Positions 35,257 to 43,218 of a DNA stretch of 43,218 nucleotides are shown in pieces. The notes under the pieces are model-generated. The model was not told the origin of the DNA. It did no database searches and saw nothing but the letters and a program-made list of their open reading frames with translations. Source of the stretch: Rhodocyclaceae bacterium (lineage in GTDB: Bacteria > Pseudomonadota > Gammaproteobacteria > Burkholderiales > Rhodocyclaceae). The stretch covers positions 1-43,218 of the forward strand of contig JACDZI010000022.1 of the NCBI GenBank assembly GCA_013426785.1, in the 5' to 3' direction. The position numbers and the translations under genes are program-made. Positions within the stretch are counted from its first letter, which is position 1; each line of letters starts with the position of its first letter.

Positions 35257-36243
35257 ATGGCGAAGCCCGCGATCCTCGTCAGTCGTGCGGTTTTCGCCGA
35301 AGTCATCGACCGGCTGACCGCATGCTGCGCGGTCGATTATCACGACGCCGATGCGCCGTTGCCGCCCGACCAGTTGGCGGCACGGTTGGCCGGCAAGCAG
35401 GGCGCGCTGAGCTTCCTCACCGACCGTATCGACGCGGCCGTACTCGCCGGTGCGCCATGTCTCAAGGCGGTATGCAACGTGGCGGTTGGCTACAACAACT
35501 TCGACCTCCCGGCGCTGACGCAGGCGGGTGTGATGGCGACCAATACGCCGCGCGTACTCGATGAAACCACCGCCGATACGGCCTGGGCGCTGATCCTCGC
35601 CACGGCGCGCCGCGTCGTCGGCGCCGATCGCTGGGTGCGCGCCGGGCAGTGGCAGGGCTGGAAGTTCCACGACGACTGGCTGGGTGCGGACGTGCACCAT
35701 GCGACGCTTGGCATCCTCGGCATGGGGCGCATCGGCCGCGCCGTGGCGCGTCGGGCGACGGGTTTCTCGATGCGCGTGATCTACCACAACCGCACCCGCC
35801 TCGACCCGGATCTGGAAGCCGGCGCGACCTGGGTCGACATGACCGATTTGCTGCGCAAGGCCGATTTCCTGGTCCTGATGGTGCCCTACTCGCCGGCGAC
35901 GCATCACCTCATCGGCGCCGCAGAGTTGGCGGCGATGAAACCCACCGCCCACCTGATCAACGTCGCCCGTGGTGGCGTGGTCGATGACGCTGCGCTGATC
36001 GAGGCGCTTCATCTGTGCCGCATCGCCGGCGCCGGCCTCGATGTGTTCGAGAACGAACCGGCGCTTGATCCGCGCTTCTGCGCCCTCGACAAGGTCGTGC
36101 TGACCCCGCATATCGGTTCGTCGACGCGCGCCACGCGGCTGGCGATGGCCATGCTGGCGGCCGACAACCTGATCGCGGCGCTGTCCGGCCAGCGGCCACC
36201 CAACCTGCTCAACCCTGAAGTCCTGAAGGAGAAAATATCATGA
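35257..36243 (+). CDS. D-2-hydroxyacid dehydrogenase (glyoxylate/hydroxypyruvate reductase type)
   Basis: 328 residues of the D-isomer 2-hydroxyacid dehydrogenase family. The NAD(P) loop is GILGMGRIGRAVA; catalytic residues are in NVARGGVVDD (Arg), DVFENEP (Glu) and TPHIGSSTR (His). It would reduce glyoxylate or hydroxypyruvate in the cytosol, like GhrB. Its last codons contain the GAAGGAG ribosome site of the next gene and its stop overlaps that ATG. Confidence 0.9.
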   Translation: MAKPAILVSRAVFAEVIDRLTACCAVDYHDADAPLPPDQLAARLAGKQGALSFLTDRIDAAVLAGAPCLKAVCNVAVGYNNFDLPALTQAGVMATNTPRVLDETTADTAWALILATARRVVGADRWVRAGQWQGWKFHDDWLGADVHHATLGILGMGRIGRAVARRATGFSMRVIYHNRTRLDPDLEAGATWVDMTDLLRKADFLVLMVPYSPATHHLIGAAELAAMKPTAHLINVARGGVVDDAALIEALHLCRIAGAGLDVFENEPALDPRFCALDKVVLTPHIGSSTRATRLAMAMLAADNLIAALSGQRPPNLLNPEVLKEKIS

Positions 36244-37115
36244 AGATCGGCTTTATCGGCCTCGGCCTGATGGGTCGCCCCATGGCCCTGCATCTGGCGC
36301 AGGCGGGGCATACCCTGCACCTGTGGGCGCGGCGACCAGCCTCGCTCGAACCCTTCAAGGATGTCGACGCCCATGCCCATGTCTCGGCGGCCGAGGTGGC
36401 GAAACATGCCGAGATCGTGTTCATCATGGTGGCCGATGCCCCCGACGTGCGTGAGGTCTGCCTCGGCGAGAACAGCATTGCGACAGGTGCCTGGCCCGGC
36501 CAGATCGTCGTCGACATGAGTACGATCAATCCCAATTCCGCGCGCGAGATTGGTGCGGCATTGGCGACACAGGGCATCGACTTCCTCGATGCGCCGGTGT
36601 CGGGTGGCGAGGTCGGGGCAATCAATGCCAGCCTGACCATCATGGTCGGCGGCAAGCCGGAGGTGTTCGAGAAGGTCAGGCCGCTGTTCGAGAAACTCGG
36701 CAAGTCGGTCAACTTGATTGGCGACACGGGCGCCGGCCAGGTGGCGAAGGCCTGCAACCAGATCCTCACCGGCGTCGGCGTCTTGGCGGTGGCGGAAGCC
36801 TTCAACTTCGCGGCGCGGAGCGGCGTCGATCCGGCCCGCGTGCGCGAGGCGCTGCTGGGTGGCTTCGCCTATTCGCGCATCCTCGAAAACCACGGCCAGC
36901 GCATGCTCGACCGCAACTTCAAGCCCGGCTTCAAGGCCTGGATGCACCAGAAGGACCTGCGCATCGTCATGGAAGAGGCGCACCGCCTCGGCCTGATGTT
37001 GCCTTCGGCGGCGGCTACGGCCCAGTTGTTCAACGCCATCGTCGGCAGCGGCATGGGCGAAGACGATTCGGTCGCCGCGCTGAAGCTGCTGGAAAAGCTT
37101 TCTTCGCCGGAATGA
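36240..37115 (+). CDS. garR: 2-hydroxy-3-oxopropionate (tartronate semialdehyde) reductase-like protein
   Basis: 291 residues of the beta-hydroxyacid dehydrogenase family. GLGLMGRPMA is the nucleotide loop, DAPVSGGEVGA the substrate loop and GQVAKACNQ holds the catalytic Lys. With the hydroxyacid dehydrogenase before it, it fits glyoxylate/glycerate metabolism. It carries no dispersed element, unlike its paralog next door, which makes it a useful control. ATGA overlaps on both sides. Confidence 0.85.
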   Translation: MKIGFIGLGLMGRPMALHLAQAGHTLHLWARRPASLEPFKDVDAHAHVSAAEVAKHAEIVFIMVADAPDVREVCLGENSIATGAWPGQIVVDMSTINPNSAREIGAALATQGIDFLDAPVSGGEVGAINASLTIMVGGKPEVFEKVRPLFEKLGKSVNLIGDTGAGQVAKACNQILTGVGVLAVAEAFNFAARSGVDPARVREALLGGFAYSRILENHGQRMLDRNFKPGFKAWMHQKDLRIVMEEAHRLGLMLPSAAATAQLFNAIVGSGMGEDDSVAALKLLEKLSSPE

Positions 37116-37972
37116 AGATCGGCTTTATCGGCCTCGGTGGCATGGGGCAACCCATGGCGGAGCATCTGCTCGCCGCCGGACATGAATTGCATGTCTGGAG
37201 TCGCCGTCCTGCCGGAGCCGACTTTTTATTGGGCAAGGGTGCGCGTTGGGCGGAGAGCCCGACCGAACTGGCGCGGCAGTGCGAGATCGTTTGTACCAAC
37301 GTCACTGGCGGTGCCGATGTGGCCGGACTCGCGGCACAGTTGCTCGAAGGGCTGGCGCCTGACGGCATTCACGTCGACTTTTCCACCATCGCGCCCGCGG
37401 CGGCACGCGGCATCGCGGAGCGTTACCTGGAACGCGGGATTCACTTTGTCGACGCCCCTGTGTCGGGTGGTACGGCCGGGGCGCAGGCAGGGACGCTGGC
37501 GATCATGTGGGGCGGAAAGTCGGCGCTGGCAGAACGGCTCGATCCTCTGTTCCGCTGCCTCGGCAAGACCATCGTGCGTGTCGGTGAGGTGGGCGCCGGC
37601 CAGGTGGCAAAGGCCTGTAACCAGCTGGTGATGGTCGCGGCCATCGAGGCCAGCGCGGAAGCGGCGCGGCTCGCCGGTGCGGCGGGTGTTGATTTCGCCA
37701 GGGTGCGGGCGGCGATGCTCGGCGGTTCGGCCGGCTCGCGTGTGCTCGATTTTTTCGGCGGCAAGATGGCGGTGCGCGATTTCACGCCCGGCGTCGAAGC
37801 CCGCCTCCATCACAAGGATTTCGTCATGATCATGGATGAAGCGACACGACGCGGCATTCCCCTGCCGGTGGCGGGCACGGTGATGCAGCAACTGGATGCG
37901 CTGATGGCGGCGGGCTGGGGCACGCAGGACACTGCGCACCTGTTCAGCGTGCTGGAGAAGAGCGGTGCGTAG
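37112..37972 (+). CDS. Tandem paralog of the beta-hydroxyacid dehydrogenase
   Basis: 286 residues, same family and layout as the previous gene (GLGGMGQPMA, DAPVSGGTAGA, GQVAKACNQ with the catalytic Lys). The first 26 bases of the two genes are identical. Two dispersed elements lie inside, read as RRPAGADFLL (about residue 31) and GKSALAERL (about 135); both positions align with the paralog without any length change. Substrate unknown; possibly a divergent NAD(P)-dependent oxidoreductase with its own aldehyde substrate. Confidence 0.85.
   Translation: MKIGFIGLGGMGQPMAEHLLAAGHELHVWSRRPAGADFLLGKGARWAESPTELARQCEIVCTNVTGGADVAGLAAQLLEGLAPDGIHVDFSTIAPAAARGIAERYLERGIHFVDAPVSGGTAGAQAGTLAIMWGGKSALAERLDPLFRCLGKTIVRVGEVGAGQVAKACNQLVMVAAIEASAEAARLAGAAGVDFARVRAAMLGGSAGSRVLDFFGGKMAVRDFTPGVEARLHHKDFVMIMDEATRRGIPLPVAGTVMQQLDALMAAGWGTQDTAHLFSVLEKSGA
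37203..37226 (+). repeat. 24-bp dispersed element, copy 15
   Basis: Three differences (positions 8, 12, 14). Inside the second reductase paralog, read as RRPAGADF. Confidence 0.75.
37515..37538 (-). repeat. 24-bp dispersed element, copy 16
   Basis: Three differences (positions 6, 8, 24). Same gene as copy 15 in the opposite orientation, read as KSALAER. Confidence 0.75.
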
Positions 37973-38903
37973 GCTGGCTTTCTTCCTGCTGTGCTGGCTG
38001 GTCCTGCCGGCGTGGGCCGAGGAGTTGATGCCGATGCAAGCCGAACAGGTCGGCAAGCACAGCTGGTATGTGCGCGGCCTGCCGGGCGCGGCCTCGCGGG
38101 CCAATCAGGGCTTCATGTCGAACGCCGGCTTCGTCGTCACCCAGGCGGGCGTGGTGGTGTTCGACAGCCTCGGTACGCCGGTCCTCGCCGAGCAATTGAT
38201 CGGCGAGATCCGCAAGGTCACCCGCCAGCCGATCCGGCGTGTGATCGTTTCGCACTGGCATGCTGACCATTACTACGGGTTGCAGGCCTTCAAAAAATTG
38301 GGCGCGGAGATCTGGGCGCACGAAGCGGCGAGGCCAGTACTGGGTTCGGCCGCCGCCGCCGACCGGCTGGCGCAGCGCCGCGAACTGCTGGCACCCTGGG
38401 TTGGCGATGGTTTCGCGGTGATCCCGGCCGATCACTGGCTGGCGGGGGATGCCGGGTTCCGGCTGGGCGGCGTCCATTTCCACCTTCGCCATGTTGGCCC
38501 CGCGCATTCGCCCGAAGACATCGTGATGTTCGTCGAGGAAGACAAGGTGCTGTTTTCGGGCGACACGGTCTTCCAGGGGCGTGTGCCCTTCGTCGGCGAT
38601 GCCGATTCGAAGGCGTGGCTGGCGGCGCTTGACCGCCTGCTCGCGCTCCAGCCGCGCGCGATGGTGCCGGGCCATGGCCCGGCCAGCCAGACGCCGCGCC
38701 AGGACCTGACCCTGACCCGCGACTACCTGACCGACCTGCGTGACAAGATGGGGCGGGCCGTTGCCGATTTCGTGTCCTTCGACGCTGCCTTCGCCGCTGC
38801 CGACTGGTCGCGCTGGAAGGGTCTGCCGGCCTATCATGAAGCCCACCGGCGCAATGCCTTCAATACCTATCTGCTGATGGAGCGGGAGTCGCTGGCGAAG
38901 TGA
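37965..38903 (+). CDS. Secreted metallo-beta-lactamase-fold hydrolase
   Basis: 312 residues with a signal peptide (about 1-18, LVLPAWA) and the zinc motif SHWHADHYYG (HxHxDH), later FSGDTVF (bridging Asp) and VPGHGPAS (His). It belongs to the glyoxalase II/quinoprotein-associated group of the superfamily; the substrate is unknown. The start is GTG at 37965, overlapping the previous gene by 8 bases; with that start a good signal peptide is formed. It ends 4 bases from the convergent polymerase gene with no terminator between. Confidence 0.82.
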   Translation: MRRLAFFLLCWLVLPAWAEELMPMQAEQVGKHSWYVRGLPGAASRANQGFMSNAGFVVTQAGVVVFDSLGTPVLAEQLIGEIRKVTRQPIRRVIVSHWHADHYYGLQAFKKLGAEIWAHEAARPVLGSAAAADRLAQRRELLAPWVGDGFAVIPADHWLAGDAGFRLGGVHFHLRHVGPAHSPEDIVMFVEEDKVLFSGDTVFQGRVPFVGDADSKAWLAALDRLLALQPRAMVPGHGPASQTPRQDLTLTRDYLTDLRDKMGRAVADFVSFDAAFAAADWSRWKGLPAYHEAHRRNAFNTYLLMERESLAK

Positions 38904-38907
38904 GTGC

Positions 38908-40149
38908 CTAGTCGGCCTCGATTGCGAGGTCGGGAATGTGTTGGAAGGCGATGCGCATCGGCGCGGCCGCCAATGCTCGATGGGCGCCGCCGAAATAGAG
39001 CGCGGTCTTGCCGTAGCGCAGGTTGACCGCGTCGATCACCGCATTGAGCCGGTCCTGCGCTTCCGCCGTGTGACCAGTGTCGAACAAGCTGCGGGAGCGG
39101 TGTGTCGCGTCGTCGAGCGCACCGAGCACCACGCCCACCGACTGCGGCACGGCACGCACCTGCGGCTGGCGTGCCCACAGGACATCGAGCGCATGCAGGA
39201 AGGCCAGCGTATCCGCCGTCGGATCGACCGGCTGGTCGGCCTGCCATACCGTGTCGTTGCGGTAGGCCACCCGCACCTGAACATTGGCGGCGATCAACCC
39301 GTAGCTGCGCAATCGCATTGCCGCCTTCTGCAACAGGCGATGCAGCACTGAGTAGGCGGCGGCCGGATTGCGCAGTTCCGGTGGCAACACATGTGAATGG
39401 CTCACCGAACTGCGGCGGCTATCCGCAACGGTGACATCCTCGCCACGCAGCCTGGCATACATCCGCTCGCCCTCGACGCTGCCCCAGGCGGCGCGCAGCG
39501 TCGCGGCATTCGCCGCGCACAGCTGTGCCACGGTCTCGATGCCGTGCCGCTGCAGCCGACTGTCCAGGGCACGGCCGATGCCGTGGATGGCGCGCAGGTC
39601 GAGGGGGTGGAGGATGTCCGGCAGGTCGGCGGATTCGATCACCGTGCAGCCGTCGGGCTTGTCCATGTTCGAGGCGATCTTGGCGAGGAAGGTATTGGGC
39701 GCGATGCCGATGGAGCTTTTCAGGTAAGCGCCCACTGTCGTGGCGATGGTCTGCTTGATGAGTGCCGCCAGCGCGAGCGCCCGGTTGCGGTGCTGTTCGC
39801 TGCCCAGCAGCGGACAGACCATTTCGTCGATCGACAAGACGCGGCCGACCGGGGTACAGGATTCCACTGCGGCGATGAGCCGGTGGTGCATTTCGACATA
39901 GAGCGGCGGCCGTGCTTCCACTAGGACGATGCCGGGACAGCGCTTGCGGGCTTCATAAACCGGCGTGCCGGTCTTGACGCCGAAGGCCTTTGCCTCGTAG
40001 CTGGCGGCGATGCAGCAGGTGGTCTCCGCGAGCACCGGCAGCACGCCCACCGGTCGGCCGCGCAACCCCGGCCGCAACTGCTGCTCGACCGAGGCGAAGT
40101 AGGAGTTGAAGTCGACGTAGAGAGCGCGGAGCGGGATACACTTGACCAT
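38908..40149 (-). CDS. Y-family (DinB-like) DNA polymerase
   Basis: 413 residues. LYVDFNSYFASVEQQ holds the first catalytic Asp and the Tyr-Phe sugar gate; LSIDEM holds the second acidic pair; a helix-hairpin-helix (AIHGIGRALDSRLQRHGI) and a little-finger domain follow. It should copy across damaged bases. The classic SIDE-x-Y-L-D ending is replaced by SIDEMVCPLL. The ATG at 40149 was preferred because TATAAT ends 8 bases upstream of it; an ATG at 40158 (MSGMVK) is the alternative. No SOS box was seen. Confidence 0.88.
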   Translation of the reverse strand: MVKCIPLRALYVDFNSYFASVEQQLRPGLRGRPVGVLPVLAETTCCIAASYEAKAFGVKTGTPVYEARKRCPGIVLVEARPPLYVEMHHRLIAAVESCTPVGRVLSIDEMVCPLLGSEQHRNRALALAALIKQTIATTVGAYLKSSIGIAPNTFLAKIASNMDKPDGCTVIESADLPDILHPLDLRAIHGIGRALDSRLQRHGIETVAQLCAANAATLRAAWGSVEGERMYARLRGEDVTVADSRRSSVSHSHVLPPELRNPAAAYSVLHRLLQKAAMRLRSYGLIAANVQVRVAYRNDTVWQADQPVDPTADTLAFLHALDVLWARQPQVRAVPQSVGVVLGALDDATHRSRSLFDTGHTAEAQDRLNAVIDAVNLRYGKTALYFGGAHRALAAAPMRIAFQHIPDLAIEAD

Positions 40150-40156
40150 ACCACTC

Positions 40157-40186
40157 ATTATAGTGTCCGAAAAAGCACCATGAAAA
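40157..40186 (-). promoter_or_regulatory. Promoter of the Y-family polymerase gene
   Basis: On the minus strand TTTTCA (40186-40181), 18 bases, TATAAT (40162-40157). The -10 box lies 7 bases before the ATG at 40149, again a leaderless-type spacing. It overlaps the start region of the divergent aminotransferase gene. Confidence 0.5.
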
Positions 40187-41325
40187 TCTTCCCTTCCCGT
40201 TTGTCGAACGTCGGCACTACCATCTTCACCGTCATGTCGCGGCTCGCCAACGAGCATGGCGCGATCAACCTGTCGCAGGGTTTCCCCGACTTTTCACCCC
40301 CGGCGCTGCTGCTGGAACGGCTGACCCACCACCTGCACCACGGCGCGAACCAGTACCCGCCGATGGCCGGCGTCGCCCCATTGCGGAATGCCATCGCCGC
40401 GAAGCTGGAACGCCTGTACGGCGCGAGCTACGATCCCGAGTCGGAAGTCACCGTCACGGCCGGGGCGACGCAGGCGATCTTCACGGCGATTGCCTGCTGT
40501 GTGCGGCCGGGCGACGAGGTGATTGTGTTCGCGCCGGTGTACGACAGCTATATTCCGGCGATCGAACTGCAGGGCGGCTCGGTGAAGGTCATCAATCTTG
40601 CCCCGCCGGACTTCCGGCCCGATTGGGAAAAAGTCGGCGCTGCCATCACGGCGCAAACGCGCCTGATCATCCTCAACACGCCGCATAACCCGACCGGCAC
40701 GGTGTGGACGGCGGACGACATGGCCGAGCTGGCCCGGCTGGTGCGCGATACCGACATCGTATTGATCGGCGACGAGGTGTATGAACACATCCTCTACACG
40801 GGCCGGCACGAAAGTCTCGCCCGCACCGCCGAGTTGCGCGAGCGCAGCTTCGTGGTGTCGAGCTTCGGCAAGACCTACCACATCACTGGCTGGAAGATCG
40901 CCTACTGCGCCGCCCCCGCCGCGCTGACGATTGAGTTCCGCAAGGTGCACCAGTTCAACGTGTTTACCGTGCATCACCCCTCGCAACTGGCGCTGGCCGA
41001 TTTCATGACGGCCGATCCCGGCTTTGCCGCCGGGCTGGCGGCGTTCTACCGGGCCAAGCGCGACTTCTTCCGCGCCCAGTTGGCCGGCTCGCGTTTCGAA
41101 TTGCTGCCGAGCGACGGCACCTATTTCCATCTGGCGCGCTACGAGCGCATCAACGACCTGCCCGATGCCGAGTTCGCCCGCTGGCTGACCATCGAGAAGG
41201 GCGTGGCGGTGATTCCGGTTTCCGCCTTCATGCCCGATGGCACCGATTACGGCTTGATCCGCTTCTGTTTCGCCAAGAACGAGGCGACGCTGACGGTGGC
41301 CGGGGAAAAGCTGCGCGCGGTGTAA
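40180..41325 (+). CDS. Methionine/kynurenine-type aminotransferase (YbdL-like)
   Basis: 381 residues, fold-type [11 protein letters not shown] near the N-terminus, [19 protein letters not shown] and [13 protein letters not shown] with the PLP lysine match the YbdL/methionine aminotransferase group, which can finish methionine salvage by transaminating 2-oxo-4-methylthiobutanoate. A diverged dispersed element is read as EKVGAAITA; from memory of E. coli YbdL the segment is the same length there, so nothing was inserted. It is divergent from the polymerase gene with only 30 bases between starts. Confidence 0.88.
   Translation: MKIFPSRLSNVGTTIFTVMSRLANEHGAINLSQGFPDFSPPALLLERLTHHLHHGANQYPPMAGVAPLRNAIAAKLERLYGASYDPESEVTVTAGATQAIFTAIACCVRPGDEVIVFAPVYDSYIPAIELQGGSVKVINLAPPDFRPDWEKVGAAITAQTRLIILNTPHNPTGTVWTADDMAELARLVRDTDIVLIGDEVYEHILYTGRHESLARTAELRERSFVVSSFGKTYHITGWKIAYCAAPAALTIEFRKVHQFNVFTVHHPSQLALADFMTADPGFAAGLAAFYRAKRDFFRAQLAGSRFELLPSDGTYFHLARYERINDLPDAEFARWLTIEKGVAVIPVSAFMPDGTDYGLIRFCFAKNEATLTVAGEKLRAV
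40629..40652 (-). repeat. 24-bp dispersed element, copy 17 (diverged)
   Basis: Four differences, all in the central block (positions 6, 7, 8, 10); both conserved ends are intact. Inside the YbdL-like gene, read as KVGAAITA. Confidence 0.6.
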
Positions 41326-41329
41326 GATT

Positions 41330-41347
41330 CCCGCTCGTGCGGGGGGG
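41330..41347 (+). promoter_or_regulatory. Hairpin and G tract before the chemoreceptor start
   Basis: CCCGC and GCGGG pair around TCGT, and the right arm continues into a run of seven G (41341-41347), three bases before the ATG. It may hide or serve as the ribosome site; there is no T tract, so it is a poor terminator. Confidence 0.3.
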
Positions 41348-41350
41348 CTG

Positions 41351-42982
41351 ATGCTGAAAAATCTCAAGGTGGGCCAGAAAATTCTGGCCATGGTCGTCGT
41401 CGTCGGCGTCATGCTGGCAATGCTGCTGGGGGTGTCTTATCTTTCCTTCCTCGAACTGCGCCGTGGCCTCGATGAAGTGAAAAACGCGGGCGTGCCCAAT
41501 GCCATCCTCGCCAAGGACATGCAGATGCAGGTGGTGCAGATCCAGCAATGGCTCACCGACATCTCGGCAACGCGCGGTCAGGACGGCCTCGACGATGGTT
41601 TCAATGAGGCCGAAAAGGCGCACCAGGCGTTCCAGGAAGACCTGGCGAAGCTCCGCGCTGCCTATGCCAGCGGGAACGATCAGGCTGGTATGGCTCAGGC
41701 GGATCAGCTCCACACACGCATGGGTGAATGGTATGCGACCGGCAAGAAAATGGCCAAGGCCTATATCGACGGTGGCGCGCCGGCCGGCAACAGGTTGATG
41801 GGCGAGTTCGACAAGGTCTCATCCCAGCTACAGGCGGCGCTCGAACCCGTGATCGAGGCCCAGCTTGGCGAGGCGAGCCGGGAGCTTGATGCGGCGGTGC
41901 AGGAAGCCGGCAAGGTGCAGATGATCATTCTTGTCGGTATCATTTTGGTGGTGGCGGTGCTGACGCTGGGCGGACGTTATCTGGCGCAGGGCATTGCCGA
42001 ACCGCTCAACCGGATGAGCAGCCTGATGTCCGAACTTGTCGCGCGCAAGGATTTTTCGGTGCAACTGACGGCGGAAGGCAAGGACGAAATTGCGACCGCC
42101 GCCCGCAGTTTCAACCAGCTGGTGACGATGCTGCGCACCATGCTGCTGGAACTCAACCGGGACGTGCATCGCCTCGACGATACCGCTGCCGAGCTGGCCG
42201 TCGCGATCAGACAGTCATCCGAAAGTTCTACCGCGACCAGCCAGTCGGCTTCCGCCATGGCGGCGGCCGTGGAGGAAATGTCGGTGAGCCTCGACCAGAT
42301 GCGCGACAACACCGGCACTGCGCAGCAGGTGGTCGGCGTCTCGACGCAGCATTCCGCGGACGGTGGTCGTGTCATCGGGGCGGCGATCACCGACATGCAG
42401 AGAATTTCGGTGGCGGTGCAGCAGGTCTCCGATGTGATCGGCACCCTCGGCGAACAAACCACGCGCATCTCGAACATCGTCAATGTGATCCGCGAGGTGG
42501 CCGACCAGACCAATCTGCTGGCGCTGAATGCGGCCATCGAGGCGGCGCGCGCCGGCGAGCAGGGACGCGGTTTCGCGGTCGTGGCCGACGAAGTGCGGAA
42601 ACTGGCCGAGCGCACCGCCACCGCCACCGGCGAAATTGCCACGATGATCGCGGCGATTCAGGGCAGTGCGCAAACGGCGGTCGAACGCATGGGCAGCGCG
42701 GTCAGCCAGGCGGATGCCGGTGCGTCGCTGGCCAATGATGCCGGCCGGTCGATCGAGGCGATCCGCAATGGGGCAATCCAGGTTGCCTCAGCCTTCGATG
42801 AAATTGTCCATTCGATTTCCGAGCAGTCGGCGGCCGGACACCTGATTGCCCAGCAGGTGGAGCAGGTGGCGCGTGCCTCGGACGAAAACAGCAGCGCCGT
42901 TGGTCACACAGCCGAGGCGGCGCAAACACTCGAAACGCTGTCGCACGAAATACGTCACCGCATCGACCAGTTCAAGGTCTAG
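41351..42982 (+). CDS. Methyl-accepting chemotaxis protein
   Basis: 543 residues: TM1 (about 11-33), a periplasmic helical ligand domain (about 34-190), TM2 (about 192-213), HAMP (to about 265) and a long signalling coiled coil whose hairpin tip reads [20 protein letters not shown]. It sends ligand information to CheA/CheW; none of the other che genes is in the window. There is no C-terminal CheR-tethering pentapeptide. Its stop overlaps the frame of the convergent kinase remnant. Confidence 0.94.
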   Translation: MLKNLKVGQKILAMVVVVGVMLAMLLGVSYLSFLELRRGLDEVKNAGVPNAILAKDMQMQVVQIQQWLTDISATRGQDGLDDGFNEAEKAHQAFQEDLAKLRAAYASGNDQAGMAQADQLHTRMGEWYATGKKMAKAYIDGGAPAGNRLMGEFDKVSSQLQAALEPVIEAQLGEASRELDAAVQEAGKVQMIILVGIILVVAVLTLGGRYLAQGIAEPLNRMSSLMSELVARKDFSVQLTAEGKDEIATAARSFNQLVTMLRTMLLELNRDVHRLDDTAAELAVAIRQSSESSTATSQSASAMAAAVEEMSVSLDQMRDNTGTAQQVVGVSTQHSADGGRVIGAAITDMQRISVAVQQVSDVIGTLGEQTTRISNIVNVIREVADQTNLLALNAAIEAARAGEQGRGFAVVADEVRKLAERTATATGEIATMIAAIQGSAQTAVERMGSAVSQADAGASLANDAGRSIEAIRNGAIQVASAFDEIVHSISEQSAAGHLIAQQVEQVARASDENSSAVGHTAEAAQTLETLSHEIRHRIDQFKV

Positions 42983-43167
42983 TTAGGGCAGAAACAGGCG
43001 GAAGTTCGCGCCGGGCAGGTTGGCCAGTTCGACGCGGCCGATGGTGGCACGGGCTGCGAAAAGTCGGCTTCCGCAGGTCGGCATTGCATCTGCGCCAGTT
43101 GCAGGTCGAGACCCATCAAGGCGTTCTTCGCATCGTGGATGGCGGCGGCAACCAGGGTATCCATCAT
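42983..43167 (-). pseudogene. Remnant of a small sensor histidine kinase
   Basis: The start is good (GAGGA, then ATG at 43167) and reads MMDTLVAAAIHDAKNALMGL, a histidine-box region (HDAKNAL). After about 32 codons the frame runs into a dispersed element (CRPAEADFS) and then into a meaningless tail ending at 42979. In the neighbouring frame the DNA after the element reads VELANLPGANFRLFLP and stops at 42983, which is the typical last segment of a HATPase_c domain. So the beginning and the very end of a kinase gene are joined, out of frame, with the ATPase core missing, and the join is at the element. Confidence 0.6.
43059..43082 (-). repeat. 24-bp dispersed element, copy 18 (diverged)
   Basis: Six differences (positions 5, 8, 11-14); GCCG at the start and GCCGACTTTT at the end are exact. 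It lies at the deletion junction of the kinase remnant. Confidence 0.5.
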
Positions 43168-43218
43168 CCTATTTTCCTCACTTGAACATTCCAAAGTTGC
43201 TGCAAACCGTGATTTGAT

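Noticed and set aside
42243-42263. AGTCGGCTTCCGCC in the chemoreceptor gene resembling copy 18
   Set aside because: It lacks the AAAA end and the terminal CGGC block in register; the codons match the normal Ala/Ser-rich receptor sequence.
1028-43082. The 24-bp element as a transcription terminator or CRISPR-like repeat
   Set aside because: It forms no stable hairpin by itself, most copies lie inside genes, and spacing is irregular over kilobases with no spacers of uniform size.

Overview
GC-rich bacterial chromosome segment, most probably from a betaproteobacterium of the Rhodocyclales type. This placement is an inference from gene content: an H1-like Ala/Lys/Pro-rich nucleoprotein, GTP-type PEP carboxykinase next to an NADP-malic enzyme/phosphotransacetylase fusion, a LutABC set, and small CbiX. 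No rRNA, tRNA, CRISPR array, transposase or phage structural gene was seen. Genes are packed tightly, many with 4-base ATGA overlaps, and no stretch over 300 bases lacks a gene.

Layout: (1) 2-345, end of an H1-like gene with three 57-bp tandem repeats and a terminator. (2) 346-5797, C3/C4 node: an aminotransferase and pckG on the minus strand, divergent from maeB. (3) 5960-9783, a PBP7-type DD-endopeptidase, then lutABC for L-lactate oxidation. (4) 9904-11112, a DinB/YfiT-like protein and a small unknown protein. (5) 11145-18293, cation transport: a P-type ATPase coupled to a KefB-like antiporter (minus), divergent from an NhaD/ArsB-type carrier and a second CPA2 antiporter. (6) 18290-18906, an AbrB-Doc toxin-antitoxin pair. 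(7) 18997-25649, a chain MFS carrier - type III Res - ORF6N remnant - type III Mod - CbiX, every junction an ATGA overlap. (8) 25684-29884, an RND efflux adaptor and pump. (9) 29945-34609, a signalling operon: CHASE-PAS histidine kinase, receiver fused to an RsbW-like ATPase, receiver-PAS-PP2C phosphatase. (10) 34638-38903, DUF4202, hydroxyacid dehydrogenase, two tandem tartronate-semialdehyde-reductase paralogs, metallo-beta-lactamase-fold hydrolase. (11) 38908-43218, Y-family polymerase, YbdL-type aminotransferase, chemoreceptor and a broken histidine kinase.

The most striking signal is a 24-bp dispersed element that I aligned by eye at 18 sites: GCCG, ten more variable bases (consensus TCCCGCCAGC), then GCCGACTTTT. 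It occurs in both orientations (8 plus, 10 minus), mostly inside genes but also in three intergenic gaps. It has no stop codon in any of the six frames. In the two adjacent reductase paralogs the sites replace existing codons without changing protein length, which resembles DNA-uptake sequences of Neisseria and Pasteurellaceae more than a mobile insertion. I know no named family for it; its function is unproven. The distribution is uneven: about 9 kb covering the end of the RND pump, the signalling operon and the first dehydrogenases has none.
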